From: Rhodococcus koreensis
GTDB taxonomy: Bacteria > Actinomycetota > Actinomycetes > Mycobacteriales > Mycobacteriaceae
Reading direction: 5' to 3'
NCBI RefSeq assembly: GCF_900105905.1
Contig: NZ_FNSV01000005.1
Coordinates: 6,634,001-6,698,000, forward strand
Length of the DNA stretch: 64,000 nucleotides
A program made the translations under genes and the position numbers. How positions within the stretch are numbered: position 1 is the stretch's first letter; each line of letters opens with the position of its first letter. The notes under the pieces are model-generated. The model was not told where the DNA came from. It worked only from the letters and a program-made list of their open reading frames with translations, and made no database searches. Shown here piece by piece: positions 42,292 through 49,265 of this stretch.

Positions 42292-43632
42292 TCAGGGGGT
42301 GTTCGGCCTGGGCAGGGCGTAGCCGAGTTTGTGTAGGGCCCTGCGGAACTTCGGTTCGTGTTCGACGGGGACCGCGAGGTGGCGGTCGCCGATCGGACGG
42401 CACAGTGTGCGGAGTGCGCGGTCGCGGGTGATGAGCGCAGCGAGTGCGGCATCGGTGCATTCGATCACCCGGGCGTGGCCGTGGTCGGTGAGCTGGGTGG
42501 CTCGGCGGGTGACGTCGTCGATGACGGTCCGCAGCGTGCCGGGCAGCTCATGGTCGGTGCGCGCGGCGAGGAAGGTAGTGAGGTCCTCGAGGTGGTGGCC
42601 ACCGTCGATCGCGGCCAGCAGGCTCGCGGCGGAGAGGGTCCAGACCCGGTCCGCGGTGTGCTCGGCGTAGCCGGACAGCAGTAGCTGATCGCCGGGGGAC
42701 AGGGTTCCAGTGGCGACGATGTCGAGGTTGGGCAGGACCTTCAGAACCCGGGGTGGAGGGTTGTCGGCGGGCGGCTCGTAGGTGTCGGTCAGGCCCAGGG
42801 TGTAGCAGCCCAGGGCGGTGAGCCGGATCGCCTGCAGTCCGTCATACCTGCTCAGCGCGTCCAGGTCGTCACCGCCCCAGTTGGCGTGGAAGTCCGACCG
42901 TGCGCCGGTGGGGTGGAGGTAGTCGAGGTCGAGCAGGCCCAGCGTGCCGGCGTACTCGAACAGCACCGCCATCGTGTAGCGGCCCTCGAGGATCTCCCAC
43001 CGGTGGTAACCGTCGTAGCCGAGACTGCCGTACTGCGGGTCGACGAGATAGAGCTTCCACAGTGCGCGCTCGCTGCGTGCGACGTTGGGGCTCATGCCTT
43101 TCCGTCGCATTGCCGTGAACAGTGAATCCATGCCGATCCACTCTCCGGGTGGGCAGCCGGCCAAAGCCGCAGCGACGGTCTGCCGGCGGGTCCGGGCCGA
43201 GGTGAGGACGTTGTGTGCGCGCTGACCCTTGATCTGTTCGATTCGGCTGAACTCGTCGATCACCGCGTGGGTGAGCCAGCGCCGCCACAGTTGGGAGATG
43301 GCCTCGGCCGCCGGCCGACGCAGGGCGGTACGGCCCTTCGGGGTCAGCCGCAGGCGCCCGCTCTCGATCGTGGCGAGCCCACCGGCCTGGATGATCAGCG
43401 GCCACGCGAACGACGCGATCGGGTCGTCGAGGTAGAAGTCGCCGTGCGCGAGCTGTGAGCCCACGGCAGCGACCGTCGCCGCGGAGGGGCGGTGGGTCTT
43501 CTCGCTGCACCGCAATTCACCGGCCGCGCAGAGGTGCAGCACCGTGTGCAGATTCGATATGGCCTCCTGTTCGGTCATTCGTATCCGGTGCTCCCCGGTC
43601 GCGCTCGGGGGTGCAGTGTCGCCGGTGTTCAT
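42292..43632 (-). CDS. XPB/Ssl2-like helicase-associated domain protein (no helicase motor)
   Basis: A 446-residue protein. Residues 20-110 look like a winged helix. Residues 297-446 resemble the XPB/Ssl2-like N-terminal region known in actinobacteria as Helicase_C_3: 'VLPNLDIVATGTLSP' then 'WTLSAASLLAAIDGGHHLEDLTTFL' and 'RDRALRTLCRPIGDRHLAVP'. The superfamily II helicase motor (Walker A, DEAD/DEAH box) is absent, so it cannot unwind DNA by itself. The role is unknown; DNA binding is plausible. The start at 43632 has a GGTGAGG site 10 bases upstream; the longer frame has no similarity. Assignment is from remembered family pattern, not from a search. Confidence 0.6.
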   Translation of the reverse strand: MNTGDTAPPSATGEHRIRMTEQEAISNLHTVLHLCAAGELRCSEKTHRPSAATVAAVGSQLAHGDFYLDDPIASFAWPLIIQAGGLATIESGRLRLTPKGRTALRRPAAEAISQLWRRWLTHAVIDEFSRIEQIKGQRAHNVLTSARTRRQTVAAALAGCPPGEWIGMDSLFTAMRRKGMSPNVARSERALWKLYLVDPQYGSLGYDGYHRWEILEGRYTMAVLFEYAGTLGLLDLDYLHPTGARSDFHANWGGDDLDALSRYDGLQAIRLTALGCYTLGLTDTYEPPADNPPPRVLKVLPNLDIVATGTLSPGDQLLLSGYAEHTADRVWTLSAASLLAAIDGGHHLEDLTTFLAARTDHELPGTLRTVIDDVTRRATQLTDHGHARVIECTDAALAALITRDRALRTLCRPIGDRHLAVPVEHEPKFRRALHKLGYALPRPNTP

Positions 43633-43646
43633 GCTCGTGTCCTCAC

Positions 43647-43832
43647 CTATCTCAGCCAGTGGCGGTATGCCTCGATCCACTCGGCACCGTCGGGTGGCGG
43701 TGCCGGCAACGGCAGGTCGAGGTTCTCGTCGAGCATGGTGTAGAAGCCGGTGACGCATTCGCTGTCGTTGTAGCAGTCGATCGTCGCCTCCGCGACCATG
43801 GCCTCCAGCGCGCCGCGGTTGGGTGATCTCAC
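43647..43832 (-). pseudogene. small conserved 'calcium-binding'-annotated protein gene with an internal in-frame deletion
   Basis: From GTG 43832 the frame encodes 61 residues. It starts like a conserved actinobacterial small protein ('NRGALEAMVAEATIDCYND', then 'TGFYTMLDENLDLP') and ends like its C-terminus ('LPLP-PPPDGAEWIEAYRHWLR'). As I remember the family, full-length members have about 40 more residues between these parts, a second 'ILDLPLP' preceding the tail. Here 'ENLDLP' runs directly into the tail at about 43710-43722. This looks like deletion between two short repeats encoding LDLP. It lies 14 bases before the XPB-like gene, on the same strand. Function of the intact family is unknown. 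Confidence 0.55.
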
Positions 43833-43856
43833 GGCGACGAGGATAGCCCGAAGCAA

Positions 43857-44080
43857 CCCGGAGTCGGACTCGCGTTCCCGCTGCTGCCGGGTTCGCGGCG
43901 CGCGCTGGGGGGTGTTCGCGTTGCCCGATGACCTGCGGATCCTCGACCTGGATGATCCGGTGGAGTTGGTGCCTCCAGCGCTTCGTGATGTAACCGGTCA
44001 CGGGTGCGCGGTCCGGTGTTTCGCCAGCTGGTGGTCCAGGGCGCGGGACCGGCCAGTGCATCGTCGAGGTGTATGACATC
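43857..44080. other. 224-base region without a supported gene
   Basis: A plus-strand frame here contains 'RWGVFALPDDLRILDLDDPVEL', which looks protein-like, but it soon loses any pattern and has no start signal. It may be a fragment of a decayed gene. No regulatory motif was recognised. Confidence 0.35.
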
Positions 44081-44118
44081 CGGCAAGTCCCGGCGGCGGC
44101 TGCCACCGGGACTTGCCG
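44081..44118 (-). terminator. strong terminator-like hairpin after the MFS gene; 13-base repeat, copy 2
   Basis: Perfect 13-base arms CGGCAAGTCCCGG (44081-44093) and CCGGGACTTGCCG (44106-44118) enclose a 12-base loop. It lies 22 bases after the MFS stop. The left arm is repeated at 40535-40547. Confidence 0.75.
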
Positions 44119-44140
44119 AGTTGATGTGGTCCGGCGAAAC

Positions 44141-45499
44141 CTAGACCTTCGCCGCGGCGGCGGCGCTCTGCGCCGCGAGCTTCGCGAGCCCGGCCGGGTA
44201 CATCCGCTTGCCGAGGAACAGGGCCACGATCGCCAGCACGTACACCAGCGGTGCCAGCTGCAGTGCGCCGAGCAGGCCGAGGCGGTCGGCGAGGATGCCG
44301 ATGACGAAGGGTCCGGTGGCCAGGCCGAGGACGTTGTTGGTCACGGTCAGGCTGCCGAGGGCCGAGGCCCGCACCGACTGGTGGGTCAAACCCGCGACCA
44401 TGGCGGCGGTGGGGCCGGACGAGCCGGCAGCGAAGAAGGCGCCGATACCCAGCAGAATCAGCTGGGACGCACCGGTTTCCAGCTGGAGTGCGATTCCGAG
44501 CGAGACCAGCGAGATCGTGCAGTAGGTGATTGCGCTGGTCCACTTCGCGGCCGCGTTGTTGCGGCCGACCCGGTCTGTGATCATGCCGCAGACGATCATG
44601 CCGATGGCGATCAGCAACACGAACCCCGACGCGACGGCGCCGGCCTTGTCCGGGGCCATGCCGTAGTAGCGGTTGAAGTAGCTCGGGGCCCAGGCGAGCA
44701 GCACGGCCGCGTTGAACATCTGCAGTCCGCCGCCGAGGTACGCGCACCACACGGTCGGGTTGGTGAACAGTGTCGACACCGGCACGCGGATCGCGGGTTC
44801 GTCGGGGCGGGCGGATTCGGCGGTGTCGTCGGTCGCAGCGTGCTCGGCCAGGCGGCGTTCGGTGACAATCGTGCGGAATGCCAGGACCAGGATGAGTCCC
44901 AGGACCGCCATCGCGGCGAACGACCAGCGCCAGCTCAGGTGCACGGCGATGACCGCGCCGAGCGAGACGCCGACGACCGAGCCGAAGGAACCGCCGGCCA
45001 TGAACGCGCCGCTGAGTGTGGAGTGGACCCGTGGCGCGAAGACGCTGAGAACCACGGCGATTCCGACACTTCCGTACGCGGCCTCGCCGACACCGACGAG
45101 GAAGCGCGCGGCGAGCATCTGCTCGTAGCTGGAGGCGATCGCGCACAGCAGGGTCGCGACACTCCACAGCGTGGCCATCAGCACCAGGGACTTCACGCGC
45201 CCCCATCGGTCGGCCAGCAGGGACAGCGGGAGGGTGAGCAACCCGACCATCAGCGCGACGATGCTGGTGAGGGATGCGAGCTGGGAATCCGTCAGTGCCC
45301 AGTCGGCCTTCAGGAACGGGAAGACCGCACTGAGAACCTGGCGGGACATGTAGTCGGAGAGCAGCAACGCGAACGCGAGGGCGAAAACGAGCCAGGGGTA
45401 GAACGAGGAGCGTCGGGTGCGGCGGTCGGCGGTCGGCACGGAACTCGACGGGGCGGCGACTGCGATCTCGAGTTCGGACGTGGTGGGATTCGGTCCCAT
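44141..45499 (-). CDS. MFS transporter
   Basis: A 452-residue major facilitator with 12 predicted membrane helices. The loop 2-3 signature is 'LADRWGRVKS' (near residue 90), and the equivalent in the second half is 'ITDRVGRN'. An N-terminal 'SDYMSRQVLSAVFPFLK' on helix 1 is reminiscent of the anion:cation/organic acid symporter branches. A soluble loop near residues 215-240 separates the halves. ATG 45499 has CAGGAG 8 bases upstream. It lies 50 bases after the CMD-like gene and is probably co-transcribed with it from the promoter carrying the AraC-type repeat at 46044-46072. Its substrate is probably the compound metabolised by the local enzymes. Confidence 0.87.
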   Translation of the reverse strand: MGPNPTTSELEIAVAAPSSSVPTADRRTRRSSFYPWLVFALAFALLLSDYMSRQVLSAVFPFLKADWALTDSQLASLTSIVALMVGLLTLPLSLLADRWGRVKSLVLMATLWSVATLLCAIASSYEQMLAARFLVGVGEAAYGSVGIAVVLSVFAPRVHSTLSGAFMAGGSFGSVVGVSLGAVIAVHLSWRWSFAAMAVLGLILVLAFRTIVTERRLAEHAATDDTAESARPDEPAIRVPVSTLFTNPTVWCAYLGGGLQMFNAAVLLAWAPSYFNRYYGMAPDKAGAVASGFVLLIAIGMIVCGMITDRVGRNNAAAKWTSAITYCTISLVSLGIALQLETGASQLILLGIGAFFAAGSSGPTAAMVAGLTHQSVRASALGSLTVTNNVLGLATGPFVIGILADRLGLLGALQLAPLVYVLAIVALFLGKRMYPAGLAKLAAQSAAAAAKV

Positions 45500-45549
45500 G
45501 GATGCTCCTGAGGGTGCGGGTGGAGAGGGAGAGAGTGGGGGAGCGGCGT

Positions 45550-45936
45550 TCAGTGTGCCGGGCGCCGGGACTCGTACGCGTCGAGTTCCTCCGCGAGGAT
45601 CGGTACACCGAGATTGCAGGCGTGGATCCCGAGGACGCTCACCATCTCGAGGACGGTGAGGATCTCCTCCTTGGACACACCGAGTTCGAGTGCGGCCCGG
45701 ATGTGCCTGCGCACTCCCGGCGCGTACATGTGGGTGGCGGCGGCATCGATGGCAATGCTGAGCAGTTCGACGAACTCGGGCGTGAACACCCCACGCTGCA
45801 CGGGAGTGGCGTTCATGGCCATGAACTGCTCGGTCCACTCCGGATCCCACTGGGACAAGGTGTCCCACAGAGGATTCCAGCTTCCCGCACTCTTCATTCG
45901 GTCGAGTGTCGGGGTGGGTATCGGCTCAGCGGTCAT
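45550..45936 (-). CDS. carboxymuconolactone decarboxylase-family (CMD/AhpD-like) protein
   Basis: A 128-residue all-helical protein. 'FTPEFVELLSIAIDAAATHMYAPGVRRHIRAALELGVSKEEILTVLEMVSVLGIHACN' (split) matches the CMD family around residues 55-115. The AhpD redox CxxC is absent; a single Cys occurs in 'HACNLG', so peroxidase activity is unlikely and a decarboxylase or lyase role, or only the fold, remains. It is 152 bases downstream of the AraC gene end on the same strand, and its upstream region holds the AraC-type repeat. ATG 45936 was chosen because the longer frame adds only five residues. Confidence 0.82.
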   Translation of the reverse strand: MTAEPIPTPTLDRMKSAGSWNPLWDTLSQWDPEWTEQFMAMNATPVQRGVFTPEFVELLSIAIDAAATHMYAPGVRRHIRAALELGVSKEEILTVLEMVSVLGIHACNLGVPILAEELDAYESRRPAH

Positions 45937-46043
45937 GGCGGCTCGTTTCACGGAGAACGAATCGGGTGTGATGCGGGCTACGGCCCGACCCGATAGTGGC
46001 CTGCATCACGCTACGTGGCCGGTGAGTTGATTAGTTGCCCCTA

Positions 46044-46072
46044 CGGGACGGAATTCTTTGCATTTCGGGACA
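46044..46072 (-). promoter_or_regulatory. AraC-type direct repeat in front of the CMD/MFS operon
   Basis: Read on the minus strand: TGTCCCGAA-N13-CGTCCCGT, the two GTCCCG cores starting 22 bases apart. The same arrangement occurs at 47134-47163 in front of the BKACE gene. It lies between the AraC gene stop (46089) and the CMD start (45936). Confidence 0.65.
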
Positions 46073-46088
46073 TCGGTCGCACGGCCAC

Positions 46089-47093
46089 CTATCCCGTGGT
46101 TTGTTTGCGCCACTCGCGAGGACTCATGCCGAACTGCTGATGGAACCACCGGGAGAAACTGCTCGGCGTCGAGAAGGCGAGCATCTCGGAGATTTCCGTC
46201 AACGAGTAGCGCCGCCCGGTAACCATGCGTTTCGCGAGTTCGGCGCGGGTGGAGTCGAGGACCGAGGTGAAGGTCTCTCCCGATTTCGCGAGGTGCCGAT
46301 GCACCGTCCGGCGGTCGACGCCGAGGCTGCGGGCGACCTGCTCGATCGAGCAGCGCCCGCTCGGCAGCAGCAGTTCGACGAGTTCGCGCACGCGATTTGT
46401 GAGGGTGGGTTCCTCCGGCGTGGTGAGCGTGTCGAGGATCTGTTGCGCATAGGACCGCAGCAGCGGGTCGGACAATCTGTTCGGCTCGTCCAGATCGCCT
46501 GTGTAGACCAGGATTCCGGAGTACTCGCCGTCGAAGTGGAGTGGCGCGCCGAAAACTTGCCGGTGCGTGGAGTCGTCGGCCGGACGTCCGTGTTCGAAGC
46601 TGACGGACACCGGATGCCACCGCTCGCCCAGCAGCTGCCGCAACAGCTGGTGGGTCACCGCGACCGCCAGTTCGACGGACTGCCGGACCGGCACGGGTTC
46701 GCCGGGATCGAAGCGGATTCGTATCGTCGCGAGACCGTCGCGCTCGGACAGCCGGATGTGTAGCGCCTCGTTGTACGTGTGCTGGAAGCGGATCAGCATC
46801 CGGAGTGCGCTTCGCGCGTCGGGCTCGTCCCGGATACCGACGCTCAGTGGGCCGAGGGTGGACAGGCGCCGCCGCTCGGCCAGCTTCAGGGCGAAGTCCT
46901 GGCGACCCGACGTTGCCGCGGACAACTCCAGCAGACGGGCGACCGACGACGCGGGCACCCAGCGGTCCTGCAGGTCCAGCCCGGCCGGGTCGAGTCCGAC
47001 GCTCGTCAGCAGCTTCACCGGGTCGAGTGAGAGTGTGCGGCCCAGTTCGACGAAGCCGGTCAGCGCGGCATACCGGGCGAGGGGCTTGGCCAT
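46089..47093 (-). CDS. AraC-family transcriptional regulator (OruR/ArgR-type N-domain)
   Basis: A 334-residue regulator. Residues 1-220 form the 'Arabinose_bd'-type effector domain seen in OruR- and MmsR-like proteins ('LSLDPVKLLTSVGLDPAGL' near the start, 'LLRQLLGERWHPVSVSFEH' near residue 150). The C-terminal 100 residues carry two helix-turn-helices: 'SIEQVARSLGVDRRTVHRHL' and 'SLTEISEMLAFSTPSSFSRWFHQQFGMSPREWR' (split). It lies between the CMD/MFS operon and the BKACE gene, and matching direct repeats precede both. It is the natural candidate to control them, most likely as an activator. ATG 47093 was preferred over 47123, which adds a basic tail. Confidence 0.9.
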   Translation of the reverse strand: MAKPLARYAALTGFVELGRTLSLDPVKLLTSVGLDPAGLDLQDRWVPASSVARLLELSAATSGRQDFALKLAERRRLSTLGPLSVGIRDEPDARSALRMLIRFQHTYNEALHIRLSERDGLATIRIRFDPGEPVPVRQSVELAVAVTHQLLRQLLGERWHPVSVSFEHGRPADDSTHRQVFGAPLHFDGEYSGILVYTGDLDEPNRLSDPLLRSYAQQILDTLTTPEEPTLTNRVRELVELLLPSGRCSIEQVARSLGVDRRTVHRHLAKSGETFTSVLDSTRAELAKRMVTGRRYSLTEISEMLAFSTPSSFSRWFHQQFGMSPREWRKQTTG

Positions 47094-47133
47094 TCGCGTC
47101 ACCTTCCGTCGCAGGCGTCCCACTCGGCCTGGG

Positions 47134-47163
47134 TGTCCCGAACAGGAAACAAATATGTCCCGT
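47134..47163 (+). promoter_or_regulatory. AraC-type direct repeat in front of the BKACE gene
   Basis: TGTCCCGAA-N13-TGTCCCGT, with the two GTCCCG cores 22 bases apart, about 90-120 bases before the BKACE start. The spacing of two helical turns is typical of AraC-family sites. It matches the site at 46044-46072 at 16 of 17 positions. Confidence 0.65.
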
Positions 47164-47254
47164 CAGGGTAAGTCTGGATGGCATCCCGTGGCTACCGTTA
47201 TGTCAGCTGAGTCACAGTCCCGCCGTCCGCAATCTTTTCGAACGGAGAACACCC

Positions 47255-48307
47255 ATGCATTTCCACGACGACGCCCTCTTCCCCGAGAACCAGGAGAAGC
47301 TGGTCATCACGTGTGCCCCGTACGGTCCGGAGTGGGAGCCGGACGACTTCCGCGAGGACCTGCCGCTGACGATGGACGAGCACGTGCAGAAGGCGGTGGA
47401 CTGCTACGAGGCCGGCGCCACCGTGCTGCACATCCACGTCCGCGAACTCGACGGCAAGGGCTCCAAGCGGCTGTCGAAGTTCAACGAACTGCTCGCCGGA
47501 CTGCGGCAGGCGGTGCCGGAGATGATCCTGCAGGTCGGCGGTTCGATCTCGTTCGCCCCCGAGGGTGAGGGTGCGGACGCGAAGTGGCTCTCCGACGACA
47601 CCCGGCACATGCTCGCCGACCTCGATCCGGCACCGGATCAGGTGACGATCGCGATCAACACCTCGCAGATGAACATCATGGAGTTGATGACCGCCGACGA
47701 CATCGCGGGCACCTCGATGCAGCGGCCCGAGCTGGCCGAGGCGTACCGGGAGATGACGGTCCCGGCCGGTCCGGCGTGGGTGGAGGAGCATCTGCGTCGT
47801 CTGCAGGCGGCCGGGATCCAGCCGCATTTCCAGCTGTCGAGCATTCCGCAGCTCGAGACGGTGGAGCGGTTGATCCGGCGTGGGGTGTACACCGGTCCGC
47901 TGAATTTGACCTGGGTCGGTATCGGTGGCGGTTTCGACGGCCCGAATCCGTACAACATCATGAATTTCGTGCAGCGGGTGCCGGACGGTGCGTGCCTGAC
48001 CCTCGAGACGTTGATGCGCAGTGTGCTGCCGGTCAACGCGATGGCGATCGCGATGGGTCTGCATCCGCGGTGCGGGAACGAGGACACGATCTGGGGTCGC
48101 AAGGGCGAGAAGATGACGTCGGTCGCGCAGGTCGAGCAGTTGGTCCGGGTGGCCGGGGAGCTGGGCCGGGAGGTGGCCACCGGTAAGGAGGCCCGCGACA
48201 TCTACCGGATCGGTCAGACCTACGCCGACGCCGACGAGACCCTCGCCAAGCTCGGTTACGCCCCGAACCGCCGTCCCGGCCAGGTCGGATTCACCCAGCA
48301 CGCCTGA
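47255..48307 (+). CDS. BKACE-family enzyme (beta-keto acid cleavage, DUF849)
   Basis: A 350-residue TIM-barrel enzyme of the 3-keto-5-aminohexanoate cleavage (Kce) family. Metal ligands His59 and His61 are seen in 'LHIHVRELDGKGS'. 'VGGSISF', 'QMNIMELMTADD', 'LTWVGIGGGFDG' and the late 'GNEDTIWGRKGEKMTS' complete the pattern. Family members react a beta-keto acid with acetyl-CoA to give acetoacetate and a new CoA ester. The substrate of this one is unknown; the protein is longer than the roughly 275-310 residues usual in the family. The ATG has a GGAG site about 10 bases upstream. It is divergent from the AraC gene and is probably its target. Confidence 0.87.
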   Translation: MHFHDDALFPENQEKLVITCAPYGPEWEPDDFREDLPLTMDEHVQKAVDCYEAGATVLHIHVRELDGKGSKRLSKFNELLAGLRQAVPEMILQVGGSISFAPEGEGADAKWLSDDTRHMLADLDPAPDQVTIAINTSQMNIMELMTADDIAGTSMQRPELAEAYREMTVPAGPAWVEEHLRRLQAAGIQPHFQLSSIPQLETVERLIRRGVYTGPLNLTWVGIGGGFDGPNPYNIMNFVQRVPDGACLTLETLMRSVLPVNAMAIAMGLHPRCGNEDTIWGRKGEKMTSVAQVEQLVRVAGELGREVATGKEARDIYRIGQTYADADETLAKLGYAPNRRPGQVGFTQHA

Positions 48308-48325
48308 CCGGCGCGTGGTTGCTCG

Positions 48326-49162
48326 CTACCACTTCCGCGCGGTGAGCAGGAGGTACTCCCAGTTCATCACGGTGCTGCCGGTGCCGTGGTCGAAACGCCG
48401 TGCAAGGTCGGCGAGTTCGTGGTCCAGCTCGGCCACCCGGGCGGGGTCGTCGGCGATGTACCGATACACCGCGATGGTCGGACCGTAGCGGGTCTTGAAG
48501 TAGTCGCGGAAGTCTTCGGGCGTCCGGAACTGATCGATGCGGACGGTGTGCCGCCTTGCCACGACATCGGTCACCCGATGGCCGAACAACGCCCGGACGT
48601 GGTCCTCGCGACCCCACAGCGGCGGCGGCTGCGCGCCGGGAGGGGGCGGGGGTGCGTACGGTTTCATCGTCGCGAACATCTGACCGATGAACCCCTCGGG
48701 GGTCCAGCTGAGCAGTCCGATCGTCCCGCCCGGCCGGCAGACACGGACGAGTTCGTCCGCGCTCTCCTGATGGTGCGGGGCGAACATGACGCCGACACAG
48801 GACATCACGGTGTCGAATTCGTTGTCGGCGAACGGCATGGCCTCGGCGTCCGCTTCGCGCCACTCGACCTCGGCGCCGAGTTCGGCGGCCCGGCGGCGTC
48901 CGGCGTCGAACAGTTCCGGGGTGAGGTCACCGGCGACGACGCTCGCACCGGACAGCGCCACGGGGATGGCGGCGTTGCCGGAACCGGCCGCGACGTCGAG
49001 GACACGGTCGCCGGGCCTGACCCGGCTCGCCCGGACCAGGGCGGGGCCGAGGCCGGCGATGATGTCGGTGGCCAGGGCGGGGTAGTCGCCGAGGGCCCAC
49101 ATGGCGCGGTGTTTGGTCTTCAGGTCGCGGTCGGCTCGTACTGCGTCGATCGTGTCATCCAT
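48326..49162 (-). CDS. SAM-dependent methyltransferase (UbiE/class I)
   Basis: A 278-residue class I methyltransferase. Motif I is 'VLDVAAGSGNAAIPVA' near residue 60, the acidic loop 'GDLTPELF' follows, and post-motifs 'EADAEAMPFADNEFDTVMSCVGVMF' and 'LLSWTPEGFIG' are typical of UbiE-like enzymes. The substrate is unknown. ATG 49162 has a GGAG site 8-9 bases upstream, better than the ATG at 49189. It is convergent with the BKACE gene (18 bases between stops) and downstream of the LuxR gene on the same strand, separated from it by two hairpins. Confidence 0.8.
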   Translation of the reverse strand: MDDTIDAVRADRDLKTKHRAMWALGDYPALATDIIAGLGPALVRASRVRPGDRVLDVAAGSGNAAIPVALSGASVVAGDLTPELFDAGRRRAAELGAEVEWREADAEAMPFADNEFDTVMSCVGVMFAPHHQESADELVRVCRPGGTIGLLSWTPEGFIGQMFATMKPYAPPPPPGAQPPPLWGREDHVRALFGHRVTDVVARRHTVRIDQFRTPEDFRDYFKTRYGPTIAVYRYIADDPARVAELDHELADLARRFDHGTGSTVMNWEYLLLTARKW

Positions 49163-49217
49163 CTCGGTACTCCGGTGGGTCGGCTTCATCGGTCGAGATC
49201 CAGCCTGGCCGGTCGGC

Positions 49218-49236
49218 GGTGCCCGGAACAGGCACC
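49218..49236 (-). terminator. hairpin 1 downstream of LuxR-STAND gene
   Basis: GGTGCC / GGCACC, 6-base arms with a 7-base loop, 30 bases after the regulator stop. It follows hairpin 2 on the transcript. Confidence 0.35.
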
Positions 49237-49240
49237 CTCG

Positions 49241-49259
49241 GGGTGGGTTCCCGCCACCC
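49241..49259 (-). terminator. hairpin 2 downstream of LuxR-STAND gene
   Basis: GGGTGG / CCACCC, 6-base arms with a 7-base loop, 6 bases after the regulator stop at 49266. Together with hairpin 1 it probably ends the transcript before the methyltransferase gene. Confidence 0.45.
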
Positions 49260-49265
49260 GGGACG

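Noticed and set aside
43798..44076. Plus-strand frame with 'RWGVFALPDDLRILDLDDPVEL' as a possible RES-domain toxin fragment
   Set aside because: The similarity covers only a short stretch, the downstream residues do not continue it, and there is no start signal or antitoxin.
46805..47254. N-terminal extension of the BKACE protein to 500 residues
   Set aside because: The extra 150 codons are antisense to the AraC gene and lack similarity; the ATG at 47255 with GGAG upstream is the natural start.
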